From contig NZ_JAEG01000001.1 of assembly GCF_000518785.1 (NCBI RefSeq), forward strand, positions 620,001 to 684,000: a stretch of 64,000 nucleotides of DNA, written 5' to 3'. Positions 31,957-43,857 of the stretch are shown piece by piece. Positions within the stretch are counted from its first letter, which is position 1. Each line of letters starts with the position of its first letter. This DNA comes from Paenirhizobium selenitireducens ATCC BAA-1503. GTDB lineage: Bacteria > Pseudomonadota > Alphaproteobacteria > Rhizobiales > Rhizobiaceae. The notes below the pieces were generated by a model. It was not told where the DNA came from, made no database searches, and was given only the letters and a program-made list of their open reading frames with translations. The translations under genes were made by a program, and so were the position numbers.

Positions 31957-32826
31957 ATGTCGGATTTTGCAGCGCGGGCTCATGCTCTGGACCAGCGGCG
32001 AAAGGCGAGATCGGCCTTTCTCGCCGGCATGGGGCGTGGGCTCGCCGGGGCGCTCCTCTTCTCCCTCCCCATGCTGATGACCATGGAAATGTGGCAGCTC
32101 GGCTTCCATATCGCCCGCGAAAAACTGCTGTTCCTGATGGTCGTCGACCTGCCGCTGCTGGTCATCCTGTCGCATCGCATCGGCTTCGAGGAAACCTTCG
32201 ACTGGCGCGAAGACGTGCGCGACGCGATCGTTGCCTATGGCGTCGGCATTGCGGCGAGCGCGGCGATCCTGTTCCTGTTCGGCCTGCTGAACCTCGATAT
32301 GCCGTGGAGCGAAGTGATCGGCAAGATCGCCATTCAGGCGGTGCCGGCCAGCATCGGCGCCATGCTCGGCCGCAGCCAGCTGACGCGCGACGAGGATGCC
32401 GACTGCGAGGGGCCGGAGCCGCGCCAGCGCCGCACCTCCTATGTCGGCGAGCTGTTCCTGATGGTGGTCGGCGCGCTCTTCCTGTCGCTGAACGTCGCGC
32501 CGACCGAGGAGATGATCCTGCTCTCCTACAAGATGACCGCCTGGCATGCGCTGGCGACCATCCTGCTGTCGATCGGGCTGATGCACGGCTTCGTCTATGC
32601 CGTCTCCTTCGAAGGCGGCCACGAGCTGTCGCCCGATACCCCCTGGTGGCACGCGCTGATCCGCTTCACCCTGCCCGGCTACGTCATCGCGCTTTCGATC
32701 AGCCTGTTCTTGCTGTGGATCTTCGAGCAGGTCGACGGCACGGCGCTGACGCCGCTGGTCTTCGCCATGATCGTGCTCGCCTTCCCTGCCGCCATCGGCG
32801 CCGCTGCGGCGCGTCTTATCCTGTGA
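31957..32826 (+). CDS. TIGR02587 family integral membrane protein
   Basis: A 289-residue membrane protein with about seven hydrophobic helices, matching TIGR02587 (DUF2391-type) by pattern: LAGALLFSLPMLMTMEMWQL, LPLLVILSHRIGFEETFDWR, and the motif LNVAPTEEMILLSYKMTAWH in the second half. No function is known for the family. It is followed eight bases later by a TIGR02588 gene, the family's usual partner, so the two probably form a complex. Confidence 0.88.
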   Translation: MSDFAARAHALDQRRKARSAFLAGMGRGLAGALLFSLPMLMTMEMWQLGFHIAREKLLFLMVVDLPLLVILSHRIGFEETFDWREDVRDAIVAYGVGIAASAAILFLFGLLNLDMPWSEVIGKIAIQAVPASIGAMLGRSQLTRDEDADCEGPEPRQRRTSYVGELFLMVVGALFLSLNVAPTEEMILLSYKMTAWHALATILLSIGLMHGFVYAVSFEGGHELSPDTPWWHALIRFTLPGYVIALSISLFLLWIFEQVDGTALTPLVFAMIVLAFPAAIGAAAARLIL

Positions 32827-32834
32827 GGTATCCC

Positions 32835-33245
32835 ATGAGCCCGTCGCACAGCCGCAGACATACCGAAGCCGACGATCCGCACTGGCTGGAATGGCTGACC
32901 GGCCTGATCGCGCTCACCGTCATCGCCGCGCTGATCGGCTGTGTCGGCTGGAACGCCTTGACGGAGCGGATGGAACCGCCGGAATTCGCCATCGAGGCGA
33001 CCGGCATGGAGCACGTACCGGGCGGCTACCGGATCACCTTCGACATCGAGAACCGAGCCAACAGCACGGCTGCGGCTGTCATCGTCCGGGGGGAACTGAC
33101 GCGCGGCGAGGAGAGCGTCGAATCGGTTGACGTCACCTTCGACTACGTGCCGGGCCAGTCCCAGTCGAGCGGCGCGATCCTGTTTTCGACCGATCCCGGC
33201 AGCGCCCGACTGACGCTGAGAGCGATCGGCTATACCGATCCGTGA
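32835..33245 (+). CDS. TIGR02588 family protein
   Basis: A 136-residue protein with one N-terminal membrane helix (LTGLIALTVIAALIGCVGW, about residues 22-40) and a beta-rich exported domain (GYRITFDIENRANSTAAAV and following). This matches TIGR02588, always seen beside TIGR02587 in my knowledge. The exported domain resembles immunoglobulin-like folds, which is inference. It converges with ligA after nine bases. Confidence 0.87.
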   Translation: MSPSHSRRHTEADDPHWLEWLTGLIALTVIAALIGCVGWNALTERMEPPEFAIEATGMEHVPGGYRITFDIENRANSTAAAVIVRGELTRGEESVESVDVTFDYVPGQSQSSGAILFSTDPGSARLTLRAIGYTDP

Positions 33246-33254
33246 ACGGTCCCC

Positions 33255-35471
<2,217 letters not shown>

Positions 35472-35496
35472 TCAGGCCTGCATCCGGACGGATTGA

Positions 35497-36312
35497 TCAG
35501 CCAAGACTGCCGGCGCAGAGATCGATCCGTGCCAGAAGCGGCAGGTGATCGGAGGCCTTGCGGGCGAGCGGCGTGTCATGCACCGCCATTTCGGCGATCA
35601 GGTCGGCGCGGTTGGCCATGATTCGGTCGAGCGAGAGCACCGGCATGCGGGCCGGATAGCTGGGGATCGGGGTGGGCAGCGGGCCGAACACCGATTCGAG
35701 GCGGGTGAGCGCCGATCCGGGGCCGAGCCGCCATTCGTTGAAATCGCCCATCAGGAGGGTTGGTCGGTCTTCGCGCCGGCCGATGATGTCGAGTATGGTA
35801 TCCGCCTGCTGGCGGCGGGCCCAGCGCAGCAGACCGAGATGAGCAGCGATGATTCGCAGTCCTTCACGCGCCTCGAGATCGATTTCGGCGACCAGCGCGC
35901 CACGCGGCTCGAGCCCCGGCAGGGCCACCTGGTGCACGTCGCGCACCACGCCCTCCTTGAACAGCAGCACATTGCCGCGCCAGCCATGGGATTTCGGCTT
36001 GTGCAGCACCGGCACCGGCATCAGCCCGGTCTCCAGCCGAAGCCTCGGCAGGTCGAGCAGGCCGGACCGCTCGCCGAATCGCTGGTCGGCCTCCTGCAGG
36101 GCGATCACGTCCGGGTCCATCTCGCGGATGACCTCGATGATCCGCTCCGGATCGAAGCGGCCGTCGGTGCCGACGCATTTATGGACATTGTACGAGGCGA
36201 CCAGCATGGAGCCGTCGCGCGCGTCCCGCGTCAACGGATTGTGGATGCGATTGGACCGGTTCTTGATCGAGGCGATGACTGCGGAAGCCAGATTGTTTTT
36301 GGTCTTCGTCAT
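35497..36312 (-). CDS. Endonuclease/exonuclease/phosphatase family protein
   Basis: A 271-residue metal-dependent phosphodiesterase of the EEP fold. Visible motifs are SYNVHKC (Asn, His), IALQEAD (Glu), MGDFNEW (Asp, Asn) and the C-terminal SDHLPLL (Asp, His). Substrate may be DNA, phospholipid or nucleotide; the neighbouring phospholipase D-type gene hints at phospholipids but does not prove it. ATG 36312 has GGAAG at short spacing; the frame upstream to 36591 overlaps the next gene and is a shadow. Confidence 0.88.
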   Translation of the reverse strand: MTKTKNNLASAVIASIKNRSNRIHNPLTRDARDGSMLVASYNVHKCVGTDGRFDPERIIEVIREMDPDVIALQEADQRFGERSGLLDLPRLRLETGLMPVPVLHKPKSHGWRGNVLLFKEGVVRDVHQVALPGLEPRGALVAEIDLEAREGLRIIAAHLGLLRWARRQQADTILDIIGRREDRPTLLMGDFNEWRLGPGSALTRLESVFGPLPTPIPSYPARMPVLSLDRIMANRADLIAEMAVHDTPLARKASDHLPLLARIDLCAGSLG

Positions 36313-36427
36313 TTCACTTCCATGCGCACTGCGCCGTTGCCGAACCGGTCCCAAGCATAGGGCTCGAAGAGGGAGAAACCACGCCCGATCGGGAATGACG
36401 ACAGGATTTCGACAAGACAGATCTCCA

Positions 36428-37876
36428 TCACAGATAGGGCGAACCGAGCCAGAGGACACGGTCGAACAGACGGTAAACGAACGGGCGCCGGCGCAGTTCC
36501 TCCTGCGTGACGGGTTCGGCCCCTTCGAGCGAGGCGTCGATGCGCGCTTCGATCGTCGCGGCAAAGGCGGTATCGAAGACCTCCAGGTCAATCTCGAAAT
36601 TGAGCCTGAGCGAACGCGAATCGAGATTGGACGAGCCGACGAAGGACCATTGCCCGTCGACGGTCATCAGCTTCGAATGATCAAATTGCCCCCCGGCGCG
36701 AAAGATCCGGCTTCCGTCCTTGAGAATCTGGTCGAATTGGGCGGCCATGGCATGGCTGACGATCGCGAGATTGTTCTGCGCCGGGATGACGATGTCGACG
36801 GTCACCCCGCGCCGCGCCGCGGTTGCGAGCGCGCCCAGCAGAATATTGTCGGGCAGGAAATACGGCGACATGATGCGGATCGACTTCTCCGCGACGGAGA
36901 AGGCGCCCATCATCATTTTCTGGTTGGTTTCGAGATTGGTGTCGGGTCCGGAGACGACAGTGCGCACGAAGCTCGGCGTGCCGGGCTCGGCGGCGAAGGG
37001 CGCCACACCCCAGTCGGCCCCGGTGAGAATTTCGCCCGTCTCGAAATGCCAGTCCTCGGCCGCCACGGCGAAGATGTCGGCGACCACCGGGCCGGTCAGG
37101 CGGAAATGCGTGTCGCGCGCCGCCTCGTCGCCCTCGAAGGCGGAGCGGATGTTCATGCCGCCGAGGAAGGCGACAGCGCCATCGGCCACCAGGATCTTGC
37201 GGTGGGTGCGCAGATTGGCATAGGGCAGCCGAAGCCCCATGATGACCTTGCCGTTGAAGGTGGCAACCGCGACGCCTGCATCGGTGAGATAGCCGATGAT
37301 GCTCGGCACGCTGTAGCGGGCACCCACCGCGTCGATCAGCACGCGAACCGCCACGCCGCGCCGGTGGGCAGCGATCAGCCGGTCTGCCACCCGAAGCCCC
37401 GCGGCGTCGCGGTCGAAGATGTAGGTCTCCAGGATGACGCTGCGCTCGGCGGCGTCGATTGCCTCGCAGAAGGCGGCATAGGTCTCGGCGCCAGAGGACA
37501 GCATGTCGATCCGGTTGCCGGAGGAAAGCGCGTGCTTGGCGACGCGGTCGCCGAGCGTCTTCAGCCCCGCCATGCGGCTGCCGAAGCGGGTCTCCACCGC
37601 CTCGCGCGACACGCCGTAGTGCGAAAGCGTCCGCCACAACTCGTCGAGATGCAGCGCGCGGCGCGAAATCAGCGACTTGCGACGGATGCGGTTGACGCCG
37701 ACCACGGCATAGATCAGCGCGCCGAGCAGCGGCGACAGCAGGATGACGCCGACCCATCCCAGGGCCGAGCGGACCTCGCGCTTGGTCATCGCCGCATGGA
37801 TAGCGGCCACCGCGCCCATGGCGATCGACAGGACGGCGAGGATATGCGGCCAATAGGAAGACAGGACTTCGAACAT
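36428..37876 (-). CDS. cls: Cardiolipin synthase-like phospholipase D family protein
   Basis: A 482-residue membrane-bound enzyme with two N-terminal membrane helices (ILAVLSIAMGAVAAI and GWVGVILLSPLLGALIYAVVG) and two HKD motifs, THRKILVADG (His225) and DHSKLMTVDG (His400). This is the ClsA layout: it condenses two phosphatidylglycerols to cardiolipin. A PLDc_N-type anchor is included. It lies between recN and the EEP gene on the same strand. Confidence 0.9.
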   Translation of the reverse strand: MFEVLSSYWPHILAVLSIAMGAVAAIHAAMTKREVRSALGWVGVILLSPLLGALIYAVVGVNRIRRKSLISRRALHLDELWRTLSHYGVSREAVETRFGSRMAGLKTLGDRVAKHALSSGNRIDMLSSGAETYAAFCEAIDAAERSVILETYIFDRDAAGLRVADRLIAAHRRGVAVRVLIDAVGARYSVPSIIGYLTDAGVAVATFNGKVIMGLRLPYANLRTHRKILVADGAVAFLGGMNIRSAFEGDEAARDTHFRLTGPVVADIFAVAAEDWHFETGEILTGADWGVAPFAAEPGTPSFVRTVVSGPDTNLETNQKMMMGAFSVAEKSIRIMSPYFLPDNILLGALATAARRGVTVDIVIPAQNNLAIVSHAMAAQFDQILKDGSRIFRAGGQFDHSKLMTVDGQWSFVGSSNLDSRSLRLNFEIDLEVFDTAFAATIEARIDASLEGAEPVTQEELRRRPFVYRLFDRVLWLGSPYL

Positions 37877-37938
37877 CGTGCACCGAGGGAAACAGGTTTC
37901 GGCCTTGAATGCAATCGCCGCACCAAAGGTCCGTCGGC

Positions 37939-39612
37939 TCAGTTTTCTCCGGCCAGAAGACGCGCGGCGGCCGCCCTCGCCTCGTCGGTGACGGAGGCGC
38001 CGGCGAGCATGCGGGCGATCTCCTCACGCCGGTGTTCCGGCTCCATGGTGGCGACGCGGGTGGCGATCTTCTCGCCGCCCTCGCCTGTCGGTCCCTTGGA
38101 AATCAGGAGATGGGTGGCAGCGCGGGCCGCGACCTGCGGAGCGTGGGTGACGGAGAGGACCTGCACCTTGGCCGACAGCCGCTTGAGGCGCTGGCCGATC
38201 GCATCGGCGACGGCACCGCCGACGCCTGTGTCGATTTCGTCGAACACCAGGGTGGGCGCCGAACCGCGATCGGCGAGCGCCACCTTCAGCGCCAAAAGGA
38301 AGCGTGACAGCTCGCCGCCGGAGGCGACCTTCATGATCGGCCCCGGACGCGTGCCGGGATTGGTCTGGACGTGGAATTCCACGGTGTCGATGCCCTCGGC
38401 CGTCGCAGCGTCCGGATCGCTCGTCACCTCGACCATGAAGCGCGCGCGCTCCAGCTTCAGCGCCGGCAGCTCGGCCATGACCGCCTCGGACAGCGCAGAG
38501 GCCGCATTGCGGCGTTTCGTCGACAGAGCCCCGGCCAGGTGGTCGTAATGTGCCTTCGCCTCGATCACGCCGGCCTCCAGCGAACCCAGCTTCTCCTCGC
38601 CGGCGTCGAGCTCTGCAAGATCGGCAATCATCTTCTCGGCGAGCGCCGGAAGACCGGTCACCGGCACGGAATATTTGCGGCCCGCGGCGCGCAAGCCAAA
38701 CAACCGCTCTTCGACCCGCTCCAGCTCGTTCGGATCGAATTCGGTGCGCCGAAGTGCCGCCTCGACTTCCATCTGCGCATTGGAGAGATTGTCGAGCGCA
38801 CTGTCGAGCAGTTGCACCGTATCCTCGAGAAGGCCCGGCGCCTCGTGGCTCTTGCGCTCCAGCCGGCGGACCAGCGAGGCGATCAGCGGCACGGGCGAGG
38901 CATGGCCGTTGAGGAATTCGGACGCCTCGGCGATGTCGCCGGCAATCCGTTCCGACTTCTGCATCACAGCCCGGCGTTCGGCGAGTTCGTCCTCTTCGCC
39001 GTCACGCGGCGAGAGCTTTTCCAGCTCCTCGACCGAAGCCCGAAGATAATCCGCCTCGCGGGCGGCGGCCTCGACGCGGGCGCGATGGGCTTTCAGCACC
39101 CGGTCGGCGTCCCGCCAGCGGCGATAGCTCTCGCCGAGGCTGACTGCCTCGTCGGAGAGGCCGGCAAAGGCGTCGAGCAGCATGCGGTGGGCATCGGTGT
39201 CGACGAGCGCCCGGTCGTCGTGCTGGCCGTGGATCTCGACGAGCAATTGGCCCGCCTGACGCATCAGTTGCACGGAGACCGGCTGGTCGTTGATATAGGC
39301 GCGGGTGCGGCCGTCGGTCGACTGGACGCGGCGGAAGATCAGGTCGCCGTCGTCATCCACGCCATTGCCGCGCAGGATGGTACGAGCCGGATGGCCCATG
39401 GCGACGTCGAAAACCGCCGTCACCTGCCCCTTGTCCTCGCCATGGCGAACGAGCGAGCCGTCGCCGCGCCCGCCAAGCGCCAGCGACAGGCTGTCAAGCA
39501 GGATGGACTTGCCGGCGCCGGTTTCGCCCGTCAGGACGGACAGTCCGGCCTCGAAGGCAAGATCCAACCGCTCGATCAGTACGATATCGCGGATCGACAG
39601 CTGGACCAGCAT
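37939..39612 (-). CDS. recN: DNA repair protein RecN
   Basis: A 557-residue SMC-like ATPase that acts early in double-strand break repair. Walker A GETGAGKSIL is near residue 32, long coiled-coil arms fill the middle (about 150-370), and the ABC signature SGGELSRF and Walker B LVFDEIDTGVGG are in the last third. It lies 32 bases downstream of bamD on the same strand, a common arrangement in rhizobia. Confidence 0.97.
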   Translation of the reverse strand: MLVQLSIRDIVLIERLDLAFEAGLSVLTGETGAGKSILLDSLSLALGGRGDGSLVRHGEDKGQVTAVFDVAMGHPARTILRGNGVDDDGDLIFRRVQSTDGRTRAYINDQPVSVQLMRQAGQLLVEIHGQHDDRALVDTDAHRMLLDAFAGLSDEAVSLGESYRRWRDADRVLKAHRARVEAAAREADYLRASVEELEKLSPRDGEEDELAERRAVMQKSERIAGDIAEASEFLNGHASPVPLIASLVRRLERKSHEAPGLLEDTVQLLDSALDNLSNAQMEVEAALRRTEFDPNELERVEERLFGLRAAGRKYSVPVTGLPALAEKMIADLAELDAGEEKLGSLEAGVIEAKAHYDHLAGALSTKRRNAASALSEAVMAELPALKLERARFMVEVTSDPDAATAEGIDTVEFHVQTNPGTRPGPIMKVASGGELSRFLLALKVALADRGSAPTLVFDEIDTGVGGAVADAIGQRLKRLSAKVQVLSVTHAPQVAARAATHLLISKGPTGEGGEKIATRVATMEPEHRREEIARMLAGASVTDEARAAAARLLAGEN

Positions 39613-39644
39613 GGAACACTCATCTCGCGTCTAGGAAGGAAGGG

Positions 39645-40514
39645 TCAGCTCCCGACAAGAATCTTCTTGCCGGCCCTTGCGATCCACGAACCGGAATTCT
39701 CGCGGGGCTCAAGGCCGCCGGACTTCAGGAGCTTGTAGGAATCGGCATACCACTGGCTGTCGGGATAGTTATGGCCAAGCACGGCGGCCGCGGTCTGCGC
39801 TTCCGTCACCACGCCCATGGCGAAGTAGGCCTCGACCAGGCGCGCCAGCGCTTCCTCAATCTGGTTGGTGTTCGGATACTTCTCGACCACGACGCGGAAG
39901 CGCGAGATCGACGCAAGGTATTCCTTGCGTTCCAGATAGTAGCGGCCGATCTGCATTTCCTTGCCGGCCAGCTGGTCGCGGGCGAAACGGATCTTGGCCT
40001 GGGCGTCGTCGATGTATTCGGAGTCCGGATAGTTATCGACCACCTTCTGCATGGCGTCGATCGTCTGCAGAGAAGGCTTCTGGTCCTGCGTGACGCTGGT
40101 GATCTGCTTCCAGTACGAAAGGCCGACGAGATACTGCACGTAGGCGGAATCGTCCGAACGGGGATAAAGGTTGAGATAACGGTTGCCGGCTGCGACAGCA
40201 TCGGTATAGCGCGCCTGGCGATATTTGGTGAAGGTACTCATCACCAGCGCCTTCTGCGACCATTCGGAGAACGGATGCTGGGCATCGATGGCATCGAACT
40301 TGCGCGACGCTTCGACGATGTTGCCGGCCTTGATGTTGGCCAGGCCCTGATTGTAGAGCGCTTCCGGCGGGTCGGTTTCGATGCCGAGCTTGGTGATGTC
40401 GATATCGGGATCGGACTGGCAGGCGGCAAGCAGCGCGCCGGATACCGTCATCATCACACATATACTGGCTATACGCGCGGCTTTATTCACAACGACCGAC
40501 CCTACATGACTCAT
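39645..40514 (-). CDS. bamD: Outer-membrane assembly lipoprotein BamD (ComL/YfiO)
   Basis: A 289-residue lipoprotein of the BAM complex, which folds outer-membrane proteins. The lipobox GALLAAC places the lipidated cysteine at residue 32. Five TPR-like repeats follow ([43 protein letters not shown] and others). The C-terminus ends in a basic short tail. ATG 40514 follows GGGAA; later GTG starts would shorten the signal peptide. Confidence 0.95.
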   Translation of the reverse strand: MSHVGSVVVNKAARIASICVMMTVSGALLAACQSDPDIDITKLGIETDPPEALYNQGLANIKAGNIVEASRKFDAIDAQHPFSEWSQKALVMSTFTKYRQARYTDAVAAGNRYLNLYPRSDDSAYVQYLVGLSYWKQITSVTQDQKPSLQTIDAMQKVVDNYPDSEYIDDAQAKIRFARDQLAGKEMQIGRYYLERKEYLASISRFRVVVEKYPNTNQIEEALARLVEAYFAMGVVTEAQTAAAVLGHNYPDSQWYADSYKLLKSGGLEPRENSGSWIARAGKKILVGS

Positions 40515-40703
40515 TCGACAGTTCCCGATTGCAGCGCCGCTAGAAAACAGTCGCTTTCAACACGCGTTTCTAGCCATAAAAGCAGTATGAGAGCAACGCA
40601 ATGATGGCGATTTAACGCATTTTTGTGGCGGGCCGACAGGAAAGCCCGGAAATGGTTCAAGCTCCGCTGCGCCGGGCAAACGCGCAGCAATTCGTCCCGG
40701 CAT

Positions 40704-40734
40704 AAAAAAGGGCCGAGGATAGATACCCCGGCCC
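40704..40734 (-). terminator. Terminator after lpxC
   Basis: On the minus strand GGGCCGGGG and CCTCGGCCC form a nine-base stem (one G-U) around a seven-base loop, followed directly by TTTTTT. It separates lpxC from bamD, which therefore needs its own promoter in 40515-40703. Confidence 0.9.
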
Positions 40735-40756
40735 CAGTCTGGAGGTAATTTGAAGG

Positions 40757-41713
40757 TCAGGCCGACCAGGGTGCGAATTCCGGCACGTTGACCGCGACGA
40801 ATTCGCGCGCCCGCGCCTGGAGGCTGCGCGCCGGGGCCTCGACGACCTCGTAGGCATCGCGGTTTTCCAGGAGCGCCTTGAGCGCATTGGCATTGAGCTT
40901 GTGGCCGCCGCGATAGGAGCGGTAGCAGCCGATGAACTGCGCACCAGCAAGCGCCAGGTCGCCAACGGCGTCGAGCGTCTTGTGGCGGACGAACTCGTCC
41001 TTCTCGTAACGCAGGCCCTCGACGTTGATGACCGTATTGTCGTCGGAGATGACGACGGAATTCTCCAGCGACGACCCGAGCGCGAATCCGGCCGCCCACA
41101 GGCGCTCCACATCGCGCATGAAGCCGAAGGTACGAGCCCGCGACAGTTCGTTCTTGAAGGTGGCGGCGGTGAGGTCGCCGGCCCATTTCTGGCGGCCGAT
41201 CAGCGGGCTTTCGAAGTCGATCTCGACCTCGAAGCGCGTGCCGTCATAGGGACGGAATTCCGCCCAGGAGGCGCCGGACTCGATGCGTACCGGCTTGGTC
41301 ACGCGGATATAGCGGCGCTTGACGCCGAGATTGACGATGCCGACCTGCTCGACCGCATCGATGAATACTTCCGAGCTGCCGTCCATGATCGGCATCTCGG
41401 CGCCGTCGACCTCCATCACGAGGTTGTCGAGGCCGAGCGCATAGATCGCCGCCATGACATGCTCGATGGTGGCGATGGAGCGGGCCGGAGAAAAGCCGAG
41501 AACGGTGCAGAGATCCGTATTGCCGACCTGAGAGGAAACCGCCTTGAACTCGACCGAACTGCCATCGTCGTAGGTACGAACGAACACGATACCCGTGCCG
41601 GCCTCGGCCGGCAGCATGTTGAGGGTCACCTGGCGCCCCGAATGGACGCCGATACCCGTCAGGCTGAGGGGAGCTGCGATAGTGGTCTGGAAGCCGAGCA
41701 ATGCGATTGCCAT
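40757..41713 (-). CDS. lpxC: UDP-3-O-acyl-N-acetylglucosamine deacetylase
   Basis: A 318-residue zinc enzyme for the committed step of lipid A synthesis. Zinc ligands are His85 (IEHVMAA), His244 and Asp248 (RHKTLDAVGDLALAG), with catalytic His271 in YRGGHKLNAN. ATG 41713 has AAAGG eight bases upstream; the longer frame to 41917 encodes a leader not seen in the family. Its place after ftsZ is typical of rhizobia and other proteobacteria. A terminator follows, and one precedes it, so it is probably its own unit. Confidence 0.96.
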   Translation of the reverse strand: MAIALLGFQTTIAAPLSLTGIGVHSGRQVTLNMLPAEAGTGIVFVRTYDDGSSVEFKAVSSQVGNTDLCTVLGFSPARSIATIEHVMAAIYALGLDNLVMEVDGAEMPIMDGSSEVFIDAVEQVGIVNLGVKRRYIRVTKPVRIESGASWAEFRPYDGTRFEVEIDFESPLIGRQKWAGDLTAATFKNELSRARTFGFMRDVERLWAAGFALGSSLENSVVISDDNTVINVEGLRYEKDEFVRHKTLDAVGDLALAGAQFIGCYRSYRGGHKLNANALKALLENRDAYEVVEAPARSLQARAREFVAVNVPEFAPWSA

Positions 41714-41947
41714 GAAAATTGCCTTTAGCGGTGCAGCCCGCCCGGCCCTCGGGGCTCGGATGTTGCGGCTGCTCTTGTCATTTCCGGATCGGGGAATCAT
41801 CGGCCGCTGCCGTCCATGCCCATTTCCGATCCCATACATACGGACAGGCCCGCGTCGTGCCAAATCACTGTTTCTTTCGCATTGTAACGAAACCATACGA
41901 TTGAAAACAAAGGGCAAAACGGATCAGTTTGGCACGTGTGAAACACA

Positions 41948-41977
41948 AAGGGCCCGGGTCGTGAGACCCGGGCCCTT
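41948..41977 (-). terminator. Terminator after ftsZ
   Basis: A perfect 13-base stem AAGGGCCCGGGTC / GACCCGGGCCCTT with a four-base loop, followed on the minus strand by TTGTGTTT, 20 bases after the ftsZ stop. It marks the 3' end of the division cluster. Confidence 0.9.
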
Positions 41978-41996
41978 GATCACTGAAAGCGCTCGA

Positions 41997-43760
41997 TCAG
42001 TTGGATTGGCGGCGAAGGAAGGCCGGGATTTCCAGCTGGTCGTCCTCGTGGCTCGAACGCGACGGGGGCGTGGCGCGACCCTGGTCGTCAAGCTGGCCGC
42101 GACGCGGCGCATAGAGGCTGGCTTCCGGCGAAAGAGCGCGACGCTGCGGAGCGGCCGTGGCCGGAGCAGAGGCGGTCATGTCGACGGCGGGTTCTTCGTC
42201 CTGATGGCGGCCAAGCGAGTTGGTGATCCGCTTCAGGAGACCCATCGGACCGCGTTCGTCCTGGGCGGCCGGAGCTGCCGTCTGGGCGCGGTGATCGATT
42301 TCGGCACGCAGCACCGGCGGAAAATCTTCCACCTTCGGCATGCGGACCTGATCGACGGTCTGGCGGACTGCCGGAGCAACCGGCTCGTGGCGAACCGGCG
42401 CCGGAGCAAGCGGAGCCTGCATTTCCGGTGCGACGTGCATGGCCGGAGCCGGACGGCTCATCACCGGAGCAGGAGCGGCAACCGGCTCGACCGCCATGCG
42501 GACGGCGGGCTGTGCTTCGGCAGCCGCAGGCGTGGCGAACAGCCGGCTCTGCGGACGGAATTCCGGCTCGGCGGCCGGCTGCGGTGCGATAGCAGCCTGA
42601 CGCGCGATGGCGATTTCCAGTTCACGTTCCATTTCAGCTTCGGCCGAACGGATGGTTTCTGCCACCGGGTCGATGGTCTTGGGTGCCTGCGCCATTGCAG
42701 GCTGAACTGCGGCCGGAGCCGAAGCAACGGCCGCCGAAGGACGGATAAGGGGCTTTGCCATCGGAGCGGCATCGCGGCCGGCCATCGCATTGGCTGCACG
42801 ATCGATGCCGGTGGCAACGACGGACACGCGGATCAGGCCTTCAAGCGCTTCGTCGAAGGTCGCGCCGAGGATGATGTTGGCATCCGGATCGACTTCTTCG
42901 CGGATGCGGGTGGCAGCCTCGTCGACTTCGAACAGGGTCATGTCGCGACCGCCGGTGATCGAGATCAACAGGCCCTGTGCGCCCTTCATCGAGGTTTCGT
43001 CGAGCAGCGGGTTGGCAATGGCGGCTTCCGCAGCCTGCATTGCGCGGCCCTGGCCCGAAGCCTCGCCGGTCCCCATCATCGCACGGCCCATTTCGCGCAT
43101 CACGGAGCGAACGTCCGCGAAGTCGAGGTTGATCAGGCCTTCCTTGACCATCAGGTCGGTGATGCAGGCGACGCCCGAATAGAGCACCTGGTCGGCCATG
43201 GCAAAGGCGTCCGCGAAGGTCGTCTTGTCATTGGCAATGCGGAACAGGTTCTGGTTCGGGATGACGATCAGCGTATCGACAGACTTCTGCAGTTCCTCGA
43301 TCCCGGCTTCGGCCAGACGCATGCGGCGAGCGCCTTCGAAGTGGAACGGCTTGGTGACGACGCCGACGGTCAGGATGCCCTTGTTGCGGGCGGCCTGGGC
43401 AACGACGGGTGCCGCACCGGTGCCGGTGCCGCCGCCCATGCCGGCGGTGACGAAGCACATGTGGGTGCCGTTCAGGTGATCGATGATCTCGTCGATGCAT
43501 TCTTCAGCGGCAGCGCGGCCGACTTCCGGCTGCGAGCCGGCGCCGAGGCCTTCGGTGACGCTGACGCCGAGCTGAATGATTCGCTCGGCCTTGGTCATGG
43601 TCAACGCCTGGGCATCCGTGTTGGCGACGACGAAGTCGACGCCCTGGAGGCCGGCGGTGATCATGTTGTTGACAGCGTTGCCGCCGCCGCCGCCGACGCC
43701 GAACACGGTGATCCGAGGCTTCAGCTCGGTGATATCTGGCTTTTGCAGCTTGATGGTCAT
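41997..43760 (-). CDS. ftsZ: Cell division GTPase FtsZ
   Basis: A 587-residue tubulin homologue that forms the division ring. The tubulin signature GGGTGTG is at residues 109-115 and the T7 synergy loop is conserved (NLDFADV region). After the GTPase core (about 320 residues) comes a very long Ala/Pro-rich linker of about 230 residues. The C-terminal peptide [14 protein letters not shown] binds FtsA and other partners. The long linker is typical of rhizobial main FtsZ. Last gene of the dcw cluster, closed by a terminator. Confidence 0.98.
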   Translation of the reverse strand: MTIKLQKPDITELKPRITVFGVGGGGGNAVNNMITAGLQGVDFVVANTDAQALTMTKAERIIQLGVSVTEGLGAGSQPEVGRAAAEECIDEIIDHLNGTHMCFVTAGMGGGTGTGAAPVVAQAARNKGILTVGVVTKPFHFEGARRMRLAEAGIEELQKSVDTLIVIPNQNLFRIANDKTTFADAFAMADQVLYSGVACITDLMVKEGLINLDFADVRSVMREMGRAMMGTGEASGQGRAMQAAEAAIANPLLDETSMKGAQGLLISITGGRDMTLFEVDEAATRIREEVDPDANIILGATFDEALEGLIRVSVVATGIDRAANAMAGRDAAPMAKPLIRPSAAVASAPAAVQPAMAQAPKTIDPVAETIRSAEAEMERELEIAIARQAAIAPQPAAEPEFRPQSRLFATPAAAEAQPAVRMAVEPVAAPAPVMSRPAPAMHVAPEMQAPLAPAPVRHEPVAPAVRQTVDQVRMPKVEDFPPVLRAEIDHRAQTAAPAAQDERGPMGLLKRITNSLGRHQDEEPAVDMTASAPATAAPQRRALSPEASLYAPRRGQLDDQGRATPPSRSSHEDDQLEIPAFLRRQSN

Positions 43761-43857
43761 TTCAGACTTCCTTCTTTCTCCGGCCGCAGCGCCACGCCGG
43801 CCATTTCATCTTAACTTTTCGCCCCGACCGGTCCCGCGAGACCGACCTGGACTGAAC

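Noticed and set aside
35849-38548. 899-residue plus-strand frame across the EEP, cls and recN genes
   Set aside because: Spans three convincing minus-strand genes, with Arg/His-rich shadow composition and no start signal.
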